Positions 55,448-63,647 of a stretch of DNA of 64,000 nucleotides are shown here, in pieces. Within the stretch, counting starts at the first letter, position 1; every line of letters begins with the position of its first letter. Origin of the DNA: Nostoc sp. LPT (GTDB lineage Bacteria; Cyanobacteriota; Cyanobacteriia; Cyanobacteriales; Nostocaceae); assembly GCF_017115165.1 (NCBI RefSeq), contig NZ_JABXKF010000035.1, forward strand, positions 1-64,000, written 5' to 3'. The position numbers and the translations under genes were made by a program. The notes under the pieces were generated by a model. The model saw only the letters and a program-made list of their open reading frames with translations. It was not told where the DNA came from and made no database searches.

Positions 55448-55705
55448 TCAGGTGGATTTAGGTGGAGTTTCGCTGTAATTAGCGATCGCACTAATATAAA
55501 TTAGATGCACTAATACTATTCCTGTCCAACTTGCAGTGAACAACGGCAGCCACTCCCAGGTAGTGCTTTTCAAGATGTGAAAAAACCATAAGCCAGAATT
55601 AATTGTAGCAGCGATCGCTACATGCATGGCAAAATTCATCCGGTCATCAATCTTGCGGTAATCAGGGTCTTTGCGATCGGGTTTGCGAGGCCAACGAGGA
55701 GGCAT
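55448..55705 (-). CDS. Small protein with two membrane segments
   Basis: An 85-residue protein. A basic N-terminus (MPPRWPRKPDRKDPDYRKID) precedes two hydrophobic segments (FAMHVAIAATINSGLWFFHI and WLPLFTASWTGIVLVHLIYI), the layout of 2TM-domain proteins. It lies divergently from the Uma2 gene. Function unknown. Confidence 0.72.
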   Translation of the reverse strand: MPPRWPRKPDRKDPDYRKIDDRMNFAMHVAIAATINSGLWFFHILKSTTWEWLPLFTASWTGIVLVHLIYISAIANYSETPPKST

Positions 55706-55828
55706 AAATATTTGTTACAGATTTAAATACACCTACTCATTCTAAGGTTTTTGGTGCAGTCGTTGCTATTAGACTTCTAGAAGCAGTCATAATTGAATTG
55801 CAAGTCAAGCACAGCTGGGTTAAATCCT

Positions 55829-56500
55829 ATGACTATCTTTGGGCAAATAGACTCCGATCTGCTTTATCCCGATAGTGACGGCAAACCAATGGCAGAAAAC
55901 ACAGAACAGTATCGTTGGATTGTCTTAATTAAAGAGAATTTGGAGATTCTGTTTGCTAATAATAACAATATTTTAATTGTAGGCGATTTACTTTGGTATC
56001 CTGTCCGTTCCCAGCTGATTACACCGACTGCACCTGATGTGATGGTTGTCTTTGGTAGACCAAAGGGCAAACGTCGTTCCTATCGTCAGTGGCAAGAAGA
56101 CAATATTTCACCGCAAGTAGTCTTCGAGATTCTCTCCCTTAGTAACGATGCCAAGGAAATGGATCGGAAGTTAGAGTTTTACGATACTTATGGTGTTGAA
56201 GAATATTATTTGTACGACCCTGAAAGTTTTCAACTAGATGGCTGGTTGCGGCAAAACAACCATTTGAATAAGCTATGGCAAATGGATGGTTGGGTCAGTC
56301 CCCGTTTGGAAATTAGATTTGAGACTGGGCAAGGAGAGTTAGTAATTTACCGTTTAGATGGACAGAGATTTTTGAACTCCCTGGAACTCAATCAACGGGC
56401 AGAACGGGCTGAGTTCTTATTAGAACAAGAACGCCAACGCGCCGAACAGTTGGCAGCATACTTACGTAATCTCGGCATTGATCCTGACAACCTGCCGTGA
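55829..56500 (+). CDS. Uma2 family (DUF820) putative endonuclease
   Basis: About 223 residues. Signatures are YPVRSQLITPTAPDVMVVFG (catalytic Asp), SPQVVFEILSLSNDAKEMDR then KLEFYDTYGVEEYYLYDPE. It ends in a coiled coil (LNQRAERAEFLLEQERQRAE), common in this subgroup. ATG 55829 is preferred over TTG 55793. A MITE copy follows about 60 bp downstream. Confidence 0.88.
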   Translation: MTIFGQIDSDLLYPDSDGKPMAENTEQYRWIVLIKENLEILFANNNNILIVGDLLWYPVRSQLITPTAPDVMVVFGRPKGKRRSYRQWQEDNISPQVVFEILSLSNDAKEMDRKLEFYDTYGVEEYYLYDPESFQLDGWLRQNNHLNKLWQMDGWVSPRLEIRFETGQGELVIYRLDGQRFLNSLELNQRAERAEFLLEQERQRAEQLAAYLRNLGIDPDNLP

Positions 56501-56559
56501 CTGGGGAGATGAAGAAGGAAATATGGTACAGGTTACAGGGTACAGATTATTCCCTATCA

Positions 56560-56784
56560 CCAAAACAGTGCTGAGTGCCGAGTAACTCGGCTTAGAGTAA
56601 AAAGTAAAATTAATTGCACTCAGCATATAGGGTAGTCGCGCCCCTAAATTTATTTATGAAAAAAATATTTTTATTTTTTTTGAGACACGTAGTGCAAGAA
56701 AAAATACGTCCAAGTTTTCAATCCCCTAGTTTTAACTATGGGGTTATACTCTAAGCCGAGGCACTCAGTACTCAGCACTACTGA
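56560..56784 (-). mobile_element. MITE-like element, copy C (inverted)
   Basis: Reading on the minus strand it starts with GAGTGCCTCGGCTTAGAGTA, then TATAACCCCATAGTTAAAAC and CATAAATAAATTTAGGGG, and ends in GCACTGTTTTGGTGA. It has internal CTCTAAGCCGAG/CTCGGCTTAGAG copies. It is inverted relative to copy B; the two flank the 2.7-kb segment 53831-56559. Confidence 0.8.
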
Positions 56785-56809
56785 ACTGTCACCTAATATG
56801 CCCAATAGC

Positions 56810-57319
56810 TTATTGCTCTGACGGCGAATAATCTCCTGATTTCCCGCCACTTTTACTTATTAAACGAATTGATTCAATTTGAATCGACTTTTCTAAAGCT
56901 TTTGCCATATCGTATAAAGTCAGAGAAGCTACAGAAACGGCAGTTAAGGCTTCCATCTCTACACCGGTTTCAGCTTTGGTTTTGACTGTGGCTTGAATTT
57001 GATAACCCGGTAGTTGGGAATCGGGTATGATTTCGACTGCGATTTTTTGCAAAGGTAACGGATGACAGAGGGGAATTAAAGTGGCTGTTTGCTTGGCTGC
57101 CATAATCCCAGCCAATCTTGCAGTTGCTAACACATCCCCTTTTGGGACATTTCCGGCTTGAATGGCAGCGAAGGTGGCTGGCAGCATTCGCACATTGGCA
57201 GCTGCTACTGCTTGGCGAATGGTGGGTGCTTTATCAGACACATCAACCATCTGTGCCTGTCCTTGGGGATCTAGATGGGTTAAGTTGGCAAAATTAGCTG
57301 GAAAATTATCTTGTGCCAT
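56810..57319 (-). CDS. moaC: Cyclic pyranopterin monophosphate synthase MoaC
   Basis: MoaC completes formation of cyclic pyranopterin monophosphate from the MoaA product in molybdenum cofactor synthesis. The 169-residue product has [20 protein letters not shown] and [20 protein letters not shown] (the His and Glu of the active site), and ends [10 protein letters not shown]. No other moa gene is nearby. A tRNA gene begins 35 bp upstream on the other strand. Confidence 0.96.
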   Translation of the reverse strand: MAQDNFPANFANLTHLDPQGQAQMVDVSDKAPTIRQAVAAANVRMLPATFAAIQAGNVPKGDVLATARLAGIMAAKQTATLIPLCHPLPLQKIAVEIIPDSQLPGYQIQATVKTKAETGVEMEALTAVSVASLTLYDMAKALEKSIQIESIRLISKSGGKSGDYSPSEQ

Positions 57320-57353
57320 TTGATTAGAACGTGTTAATATAGATTGTCGGTGA

Positions 57354-57427
57354 GGGCGTGTAGCTCAGTGGACTAGAGCACGTGGCTACGGACCACGGTG
57401 TCGGGGGTTCGAATCCCTCCTCGCCCG
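57354..57427 (+). tRNA. tRNA-Arg (anticodon ACG)
   Basis: A full cloverleaf is visible. The acceptor is GGGCGTG/CTCGCCC with one T-T mismatch at position 6. The D-stem is GCTC/GAGC. The anticodon stem is CGTGG/CCACG with loop CTACGGA (anticodon ACG). The T-arm is GGGGG TTCGAAT CCCTC, and the discriminator is G. CCA is not encoded. Confidence 0.95.
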
Positions 57428-57452
57428 TTTTTAAAAAGTTAAGAGTTGAAAA

Positions 57453-57486
57453 TTAGGAGTGAAGAGTCACATTTCATCACTCCTAA
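57453..57486. terminator. Hairpin terminator between tRNA-Arg and the MFS gene
   Basis: TTAGGAGTGA and TCACTCCTAA form a perfect 10-bp stem, followed on the plus strand by CTTTTAAGTTTTTC and on the minus strand by TTTTCAACTCTTAAC. It can end both the tRNA and the MFS transcripts. Confidence 0.65.
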
Positions 57487-58720
57487 CTTTTAAGTTTTTC
57501 AAGGCGTAGGCATCTGGAGCTAGACCTAATGCAAAGCGCAGTGAGTTGGATAAGTTTTTGCTCGAACGGGTGAGGAAGAGGATAAGTGCTACAGAAGTGA
57601 TTGCAGCACCGTAGCCAAACATATCGCGGTAGCCTACAAGTTCTGCGATAATACCCAAAAGAGGAGCAGCGATCGCAACTCCGAGATCGAGTCCAGCTAG
57701 ACATATCGCAAAAATTTTCCCCCGTTCTTGCGGCAGTGAACGGTCTGCCATCATGGTAATCATCATCGAGAACAGTGTACCACCACCAGCACCTTCAGCG
57801 ATCGCAGCCAGTAAGAAAACGATCGCGCTGTTAGCTTGCCACAGCAGTATTAACGCTAAAACGTAGCAAAAAATACCAAAGGTAATAAACAAACCACGCC
57901 CGAAGTGATCGCTTACCTTACCAGCAAATATCCTGATACTAAAACTAGAAATTGCCCCAGCTGTAAAAAACAGTCCGCCATTGAAATCTACCTCAGTGGA
58001 TTTGAGGAACAATGCCACAAAAGTATGTACAGCACCAAGGGACAAACCAACCAGCAACATAACTATAGTTGGAACTCTCACCCGTGGACTAGCCAAAATT
58101 TGCCAAAATTTGCCATCCTCTCCCTGAGTTTGCTCTTGCATTTGCACTGGCGGATTCGTAACTTGTAAAATCTCCAAGAGGGCGACAAAACCCAATTCCG
58201 CGGATAACAGAAATAACATCCCGTAACCACTTGTCGCTTCTAAATACCCACCCAAGGCAGGGCCAATTGCTAAACCAATAGGAGTTGCGAGGCTCATGTA
58301 CCCAATGATTTCCCCACGAGTCTTGGCAGGTGCTAAATCTGCGACTAAGGCACTGTAGCCAGTGCCAAAAGCAGCAACACTAATGCCGTGAAAAATCCGC
58401 ACCAGGATCAACAGCCCAATAGATCGGGTTGCCAAGTAACCAAAGGGTGCGATCGCAGCTACTATCGTACCAATCAATAAGACAATTTTGCGACCACGTT
58501 CATCGGCTAATCGTCCCAGCATCGGGCGAGATAGCAATAACCCAATAGCAAAACTGCCCATGACAAGACCAATTTCTTGCTTGCTTGCGCCCACATCATT
58601 GATGTAAAGCGGTAGGGTTGGTAAGAGCGAAGACAGGCTCGACCAGAATAATAAACCTGCTGTAAATAGAATCAGCAGGTTGCGCCGCAGTTGGGCGTCA
58701 AAGGTATTAAATGCTTTCAA
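57467..58720 (-). CDS. Major facilitator superfamily transporter
   Basis: A 417-residue transporter with twelve membrane segments. The MFS motif A is at the loop after helix 2 (GRLADERGRKIVLLIG), and a second copy KVSDHFGRGLFITFG follows helix 8. The motif C-like GPALGGYLEA follows helix 5. It belongs to the drug:H+ antiporter-like group; the substrate cannot be told. The last few codons overlap the terminator hairpin. Confidence 0.88.
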   Translation of the reverse strand: MKAFNTFDAQLRRNLLILFTAGLLFWSSLSSLLPTLPLYINDVGASKQEIGLVMGSFAIGLLLSRPMLGRLADERGRKIVLLIGTIVAAIAPFGYLATRSIGLLILVRIFHGISVAAFGTGYSALVADLAPAKTRGEIIGYMSLATPIGLAIGPALGGYLEATSGYGMLFLLSAELGFVALLEILQVTNPPVQMQEQTQGEDGKFWQILASPRVRVPTIVMLLVGLSLGAVHTFVALFLKSTEVDFNGGLFFTAGAISSFSIRIFAGKVSDHFGRGLFITFGIFCYVLALILLWQANSAIVFLLAAIAEGAGGGTLFSMMITMMADRSLPQERGKIFAICLAGLDLGVAIAAPLLGIIAELVGYRDMFGYGAAITSVALILFLTRSSKNLSNSLRFALGLAPDAYALKNLKVRSDEM

Positions 58721-58742
58721 GGTAGATGCAATTTAATTGGTT

Positions 58743-58780
58743 TTTTGTCATTTGTCATTTGTCATTTGTCATTTGTCAAG
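58743..58780. repeat. TTTGTCA heptamer repeat
   Basis: About five tandem TTTGTCA units follow the start of the MFS gene on its upstream side. Confidence 0.85.
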
Positions 58781-58852
58781 AGTCAACCAATATTTACTCT
58801 TAACTATTTACTAATGACCAATGACTAATGACCAATAACTACCATTGTTACG

Positions 58853-59866
58853 TTACTTAACATTTTTTGCTACTACTTCTCGCACGCGATAGATAGGCCT
58901 TCCTTGGGATTCATGGTATGTACGCATGAGCAATTCTGCCAAAAGACCGAAGCAAAACAACTGCACTCCAGTTACTAACAAGAGAACTGCTAAAATCAGC
59001 AAGGGGCGATTGCCAATGTCCTCATGGAAAGCCAATTTGACGAAAGTCAAGTAAATTCCGATCGCAGTCCCCGAAAACATTGAAATCAAGCCCAACAGCC
59101 CAAAAACGTGCATCGGACGGGTGAGGAATCTTTTCATAAACAAAATGGTTAACAAATCCATCAATACCCGGAATGTCCGCCAAATTCCATATTTACTACG
59201 ACCAAAGCGGCGGGCGTGATGACGTACAGGTATTTCAGTAATTCTAGCTCCTTCAATGTACGCCAAAGCAGGTAAAAATCTGTGTAATTCCCCGTAGAGA
59301 TTCATATCTGCCAATAGTTCTGAACGATAAGCTTTCAGCGAACAACCATAGTCATGAATATTCACGCTAGTGGTGCGGCGAATTAGCCAATTGGCAATTT
59401 TGGAAGGAAGTAACCGATTTACGGCCCCATCTTGGCGTTTTTGCCGCCAACCACTCACTAAATCGTAACCCTCATCCAGCTTTGCTAATAACATAGGGAT
59501 ATCAGCTGGATCATTCTGGAGATCGGCATCTAAAGTAACGATCGCTTTACCGACTGCATAATAAAATCCAGCAGCCATCGCCGCAGTTTGTCCGTAGTTA
59601 CGACGCAAAATCACCGCTTTTAAATCAGTGCGGATTTGCGCCTGTTCTTTGAGAAAATCCCCAGAACCATCTGTAGAACCATCATCTACACAAATGATTT
59701 CATAATTTACCTGACTAGAGGATAAAGTAGAGGCGATCGCTTCTAGTAAAAGCGGCAAACTCTCCACCTCGTTATGTATTGGTACTACTACTGAAACATC
59801 TGGGACAATTGCTGAAATCGCCCCATTTTCTCCTTTCACCCCTCGATCAACCAACCCACTCCTCAT
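58853..59866 (-). CDS. GT2 glycosyltransferase, dolichol-phosphate mannosyltransferase-like
   Basis: A 337-residue polyprenyl-phosphate glycosyltransferase of the GtrB/DPM1 type. The catalytic domain (about 25-245) has VSVVVPIHNEVESLPLLLEA, CVDDGSTDGSGDFL, VTLDADLQNDPADIP and the acceptor-loop motif RFGRSKYGIWRTFRVLMDLL. Two C-terminal membrane segments follow. It could supply polyprenyl-linked sugars for a GT39-type enzyme such as the one at 9212. The start lies 14 bp after the NlpC/P60 stop, so the two genes are probably co-transcribed. Confidence 0.9.
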   Translation of the reverse strand: MRSGLVDRGVKGENGAISAIVPDVSVVVPIHNEVESLPLLLEAIASTLSSSQVNYEIICVDDGSTDGSGDFLKEQAQIRTDLKAVILRRNYGQTAAMAAGFYYAVGKAIVTLDADLQNDPADIPMLLAKLDEGYDLVSGWRQKRQDGAVNRLLPSKIANWLIRRTTSVNIHDYGCSLKAYRSELLADMNLYGELHRFLPALAYIEGARITEIPVRHHARRFGRSKYGIWRTFRVLMDLLTILFMKRFLTRPMHVFGLLGLISMFSGTAIGIYLTFVKLAFHEDIGNRPLLILAVLLLVTGVQLFCFGLLAELLMRTYHESQGRPIYRVREVVAKNVK

Positions 59867-59880
59867 AAGCCTCAGCGTCC

Positions 59881-60585
59881 TCAGCGTTTCTGTGGTTCGT
59901 AACTCTTAAAAACTCTACCAGCACCTCGCAGCTGCTGATAGTACGACTGACTAACCGCATCTCCCTGTTCCGAGAGAATATCAATTCCGATCCCATTCCG
60001 TCCCTGCTCTTTCCCAGAACTATGGATATAATAACCATCCGCCAAATAAAGCCCGACATGGGTGGCTTTTTGGCTAGTTCCAAAAAATACCAGATCCCCG
60101 GCTGCTAATTCTGCAATCGTAATTGGTTGAGTGAATCCTTCCTGTTGATAGGCATCTCTAGGTAGCCAAATACCCACCGAAGCAAACGCCGCCTGCATTA
60201 ACCCAGAACAGTCATAATTTGGCCCAACCGTACCACCCCAAAGGTAATAATTTGATTGTTGCATCGCTTTTTGGGTAAAGGCGATAATCTCTGCTAGAAG
60301 TTTTTTAATCTCCAATTCAGAAAATGTTGCAGCCTGATAAGGTACAGTAGCAGATTGTAATGAATCAAAATCTGAAACAGATACCCATCCCAGATAGTCA
60401 TCTTCACATAAATACACCTCAACCGCCGAATTTTGATGATTTGATGTTACCCACAAATGTCTTCCAGATGCAGCTTGAGTTGCTAAACGCGTACATTCAG
60501 GAGAATCATATAAATTCAGGTCAGCTAAACACTGATACTCCCCTGATTTTGGATTTTGGATTTTGGATTTTAGATTAAAGGACAT
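59881..60585 (-). CDS. NlpC/P60 gamma-D-glutamyl-diamino acid peptidase
   Basis: A cell-wall peptidase of about 234 residues like the structurally known Nostoc and Anabaena enzymes that cleave L-Ala-gamma-D-Glu from diaminopimelate. An N-terminal bacterial SH3 domain (about 16-80) precedes the catalytic domain with Cys126 (NYDCSGLMQAAF), His176 (KATHVGLYLADG) and His188 (YYIHSSG). No signal peptide is seen, so it acts on recycled muropeptides. ATG 60585 starts MSFNLKSKIQNPKSGEYQ; residues 4-14 are encoded by a GATTTTG-type heptamer repeat. It is divergent from the serine hydrolase gene, with 9 bp between the two starts. Confidence 0.9.
   Translation of the reverse strand: MSFNLKSKIQNPKSGEYQCLADLNLYDSPECTRLATQAASGRHLWVTSNHQNSAVEVYLCEDDYLGWVSVSDFDSLQSATVPYQAATFSELEIKKLLAEIIAFTQKAMQQSNYYLWGGTVGPNYDCSGLMQAAFASVGIWLPRDAYQQEGFTQPITIAELAAGDLVFFGTSQKATHVGLYLADGYYIHSSGKEQGRNGIGIDILSEQGDAVSQSYYQQLRGAGRVFKSYEPQKR
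60545..60576. repeat. GATTTTG heptamer repeat inside the 5' end of the NlpC/P60 gene
   Basis: Tandem TTTTGGA/TTTTAGA heptamers of the same type as at 91-130 encode residues 4-14 of the peptidase. Confidence 0.8.
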
Positions 60586-60594
60586 TATCAGAGA

Positions 60595-61527
60595 ATGATT
60601 TTTTTTAATAAAGACGAACAACTCGAAAATCTTGGGTTAGGCATTTTAGATGCAACTTGGGCAGTATTTGGGAGTTTAGCACGTAACCAAATTGCGCTGA
60701 CTTGGGTTGTTTACGATCCCCCAGTGCGAGTAAATACTGGTGGGGCGCTGACTCCCAACGCTTTTTGGGATCACCCTGTTCGTGGTTTCACTTATCGCGG
60801 TGTTGAGCGGATTTATCCTGCCAGTGTAGTCAAGCTATTTTACCTGGTGGCGGTAAACGAATGGCTAGAAAAAGGCATGAGTCAAACCTCCAAAGAGTTG
60901 GAGCGAGCTTTACGGGATATGATTGTCGATTCTAGTAACGATGCTACCAGCTTGGTTGTGGATATTTTGAGTGGCACCACATCAGGTCCAGAATTACCAA
61001 TCGGCCCCTTTGAAACCTGGAAATATCAGCGTAATATTATTAACCGCTATTACCAATCTTTGGGTTGGGAAGAATTGGAGACAATTAACGTCTGTCAAAA
61101 AACTTGGGGTGATGGCCCTTATGGACGGGAACGGGCGTTTGTGGGAGAGTTACTAGAAAATCGTAATATGTTGACCACAAATGCGATCGCCAGATTACTG
61201 CATAGTATTGTAGGTGGGGTGGCAGTTTCAAGTGCGCGATCGCAAGCCATGATGGCTTTACTGAAACGTCCTCTCAACGATTTGTCCCCTGACACTGAGG
61301 AAAATCAGGTAACAGGTTTTTTAGGTGGTGGATTGCCTGAAAATGCTCAAATTTGGTCAAAGGCAGGTTGGACAAGTCAAGTTCGCCATGATGCTGCGTA
61401 TATTGAGTTACCAGAACAGCGGCCTTACCTCTTAGTGGTATTTACTGAAGGTAAAGCCCAAGCTAAGAGTCGGGATATTTTGCCCTTTGTTTCTAAACTA
61501 GTTGCCGAAGCGATCGCTAGTCTATGA
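60595..61527 (+). CDS. Serine hydrolase of the class A beta-lactamase fold
   Basis: A 310-residue protein with penicillin-binding-type motifs: SxxK as Ser77-Val-Val-Lys80 (YPASVVKLFYLV), SxN as SSND at 113-116, and a KTG-like WSKAGW near the C-terminus. There is no signal peptide, unlike secreted beta-lactamases, so a role in cytoplasmic peptide or cell-wall recycling is possible. The divergent neighbour also acts on muropeptides. Confidence 0.83.
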   Translation: MIFFNKDEQLENLGLGILDATWAVFGSLARNQIALTWVVYDPPVRVNTGGALTPNAFWDHPVRGFTYRGVERIYPASVVKLFYLVAVNEWLEKGMSQTSKELERALRDMIVDSSNDATSLVVDILSGTTSGPELPIGPFETWKYQRNIINRYYQSLGWEELETINVCQKTWGDGPYGRERAFVGELLENRNMLTTNAIARLLHSIVGGVAVSSARSQAMMALLKRPLNDLSPDTEENQVTGFLGGGLPENAQIWSKAGWTSQVRHDAAYIELPEQRPYLLVVFTEGKAQAKSRDILPFVSKLVAEAIASL

Positions 61528-61538
61528 TCTACTCTTTT

Positions 61539-61596
61539 TCTCTACGAGAAGCTACGCATTCGTGTAGCGTTCCGTTCGCGCAGCCTCTGGTAGAGA
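61539..61596. repeat. TCTCTACGAGAAGCTACGC palindromic repeat
   Basis: TCTCTAC and GTAGAGA bound the element, with GCTACGC/GTGTAGC nested inside. It is a dispersed palindrome type of Nostoc genomes, here just past the serine hydrolase gene. Confidence 0.7.
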
Positions 61597-61723
61597 AGAG
61601 AAGGAAAGGCAGTTCGTTAAAAAGGTAACTTTTACGGAGTTCAACCACTCATTAATGACAAATTCTGCCTCTTCTGTAGTAGATACACTAACCTATATTT
61701 TTGTCAAGACTAATTTAGAGACA

Positions 61724-63277
61724 TTAGCCTAGACGTGTAATAGATTTAGTCTCCGCCAAATAGGTAATATTAAGATTTTCTTTTGTTACTATTTGATCCC
61801 AAAGATCGCCCCAACCTTTTTTCAATGCGGTAACAACGGGTTTATTTTCTACACCCAAATTATCGAGCAAAATCGTTTGGATAACGATAGGTGTGATCCA
61901 GATTAAGCCATAATAAGCGGGGATGGCTGTCATCACACCATACCCCTGCACAGAATAGATATACTCCATCATGCCCACAAGGCTAAGTAGTTTGTTGTCT
62001 TCCAAGAACTGATAAAACGTTTTATTCAGCAATGCCATTGGTGGCTTTGCTGGCATCGGCTTTTGTAAACCCATGATCTCGTAATGAAGGATATTGTATC
62101 TGGCAAGGTCAAAAGCAATTCTAAGTTGTATCAACCTTGAATCATAATCTTGGGGGCGACCTAGTAAGGCTTTAGCTTTCAAAACGATATATTCGGGTTG
62201 TGTAACAAGGGGAGCCACATGAAAAGAATCTGGAAATTCGCCTTTGGTGAGAATCCCTCTAAAATCCTGATCATTTCCAACGAAATCAATTTGGTCGTTA
62301 TCCACAAAAAATTCCTTCAGTTCCTCGATCATGTGATAGTAGGAAGGCGATAAATAACATGTGCCTAACTCACAGACTGTCTTCTCATCTGAGCCGCTTG
62401 GATAAGGGCCGTCTTCAGTAATGGTATGGGTTTTTCCACAGTATCGGTCGGTTGATTCCAGAATTTCTATATTCGTGTATCCCAATCTCTTTAGCCTAAC
62501 GGCAAATAAGAGACCACTAACACCAGCACCCAGAATTACAATCGGCGCGTCTGAATCACTTGGCAAGGCTTTTTTTGCACTGTCCACAGAATTCAGCATC
62601 AATGCGGCGTAATCCCAGCAATGCAAGACCGATTCAAAACAAGTGAATCCATGCACATACAAGGTCTTATTGTGTCCCTGCAAATTCAGAAGCTTCCAAG
62701 GGAAGCCTTCCTTCAAGTCTTCATTAGAGAAGTGATCAAAGTAAGGTGTAGTGACGGTTTCCACTACCTCGTAGTTGAGAGAGAATGGCCACCAGTCGCT
62801 GTTGTGCAAGTCCTGTTTAAGTTTTTTCTCAAACTCACTGGCGGGCCATGGGGTCTTAGTTTCGCCTACCAATTGATAGACAGTCACCAAGTTATGTGTC
62901 ATTTGACTCGCACGCTGAGGTCCAAATTGCTTGGCGGATTCGTTACGATATGCATAGACAGTTCCGTTCATCTCCTCCAATAGTTTCGGACCAAATATGA
63001 CAGGATATGTTTTTGTCTGGGAAGATGAATTATTGACCTCGACTTTGAGTAGCGATGTATGGAATGTGAAATTTCTCAACTTGTCAAAGATAGTGCGTTC
63101 TTCAGGCGTGTAATCACAAATTTTAGACAAGTTCCTGGGGTCACAAGCTATGACAAGTAATTCACAGTTTTTTTCAATAATGGATTCGCCATTACCGTTG
63201 ATTGTGTATTCGAGGCGGACTGGGTTCAGTGAGGACGAAGAAAGCGTTACGTCGTTGCTGTTTCTTAGCTGTACCAT
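61724..63277 (-). CDS. FAD-dependent oxidoreductase with apparently permuted halves
   Basis: A 517-residue amine-oxidase-like flavoprotein. The FAD-binding GxGxxG (GAGVSG, residues 250-255, in DAPIVILGAGVSGLLFAVRL) lies in the middle, whereas these enzymes start with it. Residues 244-517 look like the family's N-terminal half and end at ITYLAETKSITRLG. Residues 1-235 look like the C-terminal half (YTINGNGESIIEKNCELLVI, PYFDHFSNEDLKEGFPWKLL, FTCFESVLHCWDY). So the order is C-half then N-half in one frame. No further copies of either half lie on the flanks. Substrate unknown. ATG 63277 is the start. Confidence 0.75.
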   Translation of the reverse strand: MVQLRNSNDVTLSSSSLNPVRLEYTINGNGESIIEKNCELLVIACDPRNLSKICDYTPEERTIFDKLRNFTFHTSLLKVEVNNSSSQTKTYPVIFGPKLLEEMNGTVYAYRNESAKQFGPQRASQMTHNLVTVYQLVGETKTPWPASEFEKKLKQDLHNSDWWPFSLNYEVVETVTTPYFDHFSNEDLKEGFPWKLLNLQGHNKTLYVHGFTCFESVLHCWDYAALMLNSVDSAKKALPSDSDAPIVILGAGVSGLLFAVRLKRLGYTNIEILESTDRYCGKTHTITEDGPYPSGSDEKTVCELGTCYLSPSYYHMIEELKEFFVDNDQIDFVGNDQDFRGILTKGEFPDSFHVAPLVTQPEYIVLKAKALLGRPQDYDSRLIQLRIAFDLARYNILHYEIMGLQKPMPAKPPMALLNKTFYQFLEDNKLLSLVGMMEYIYSVQGYGVMTAIPAYYGLIWITPIVIQTILLDNLGVENKPVVTALKKGWGDLWDQIVTKENLNITYLAETKSITRLG

Positions 63278-63437
63278 TGCTGTTTAAATGCTATATATTA
63301 ACTGTGCGATTTAATACCTGGTTTGAATTTTACATTATCAAATCAAACTACACAAGCAAGCTAAGAATAAAAGAGCGATTTTTTTTCGGGGGAGATGGGG
63401 GATATGCAATGCGGTAAGATGACCAAGCCCCTTTAGG

Positions 63438-63638
63438 GCGGGGGTGCAGGGGTGTAGGGGTGTAAGGGTGTAAGGGAATAATATAGCCCCAAAGTTCAAA
63501 GTTTCAGAGCAAATTAATTTATTAATGAAAAGATAAAAAATATTAACCGAGATACGTAGTACGAGGTTAATGGCGTCGAAATTCAGAGCAAATTAATTTA
63601 TTTATGGGGATTCCCCTACACCCCTACACCCCTATTTT
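63438..63638. repeat. Element bounded by inverted GGGTGTA / TACACCC heptamers
   Basis: The left flank is GGGGTGCAGGGGTGTAGGGG with TGTAAGGG units, the right flank is CCCCTACACCCCTACACCCC. The interior has two near-copies of CAGAGCAAATTAATTTATTA at about 63506 and 63582. It resembles the element at 11263-11432 in its ends but not in its core. It has no ORF and occupies most of the 370-bp gap. Confidence 0.6.
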
Positions 63639-63647
63639 TTGAACCTA

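Noticed and set aside
53831..56559. Composite transposon bounded by MITE copies B and C
   Set aside because: The enclosed genes (ABA4-like, DUF3181, Uma2) look like ordinary chromosomal genes, and no transposase or target duplication is visible.
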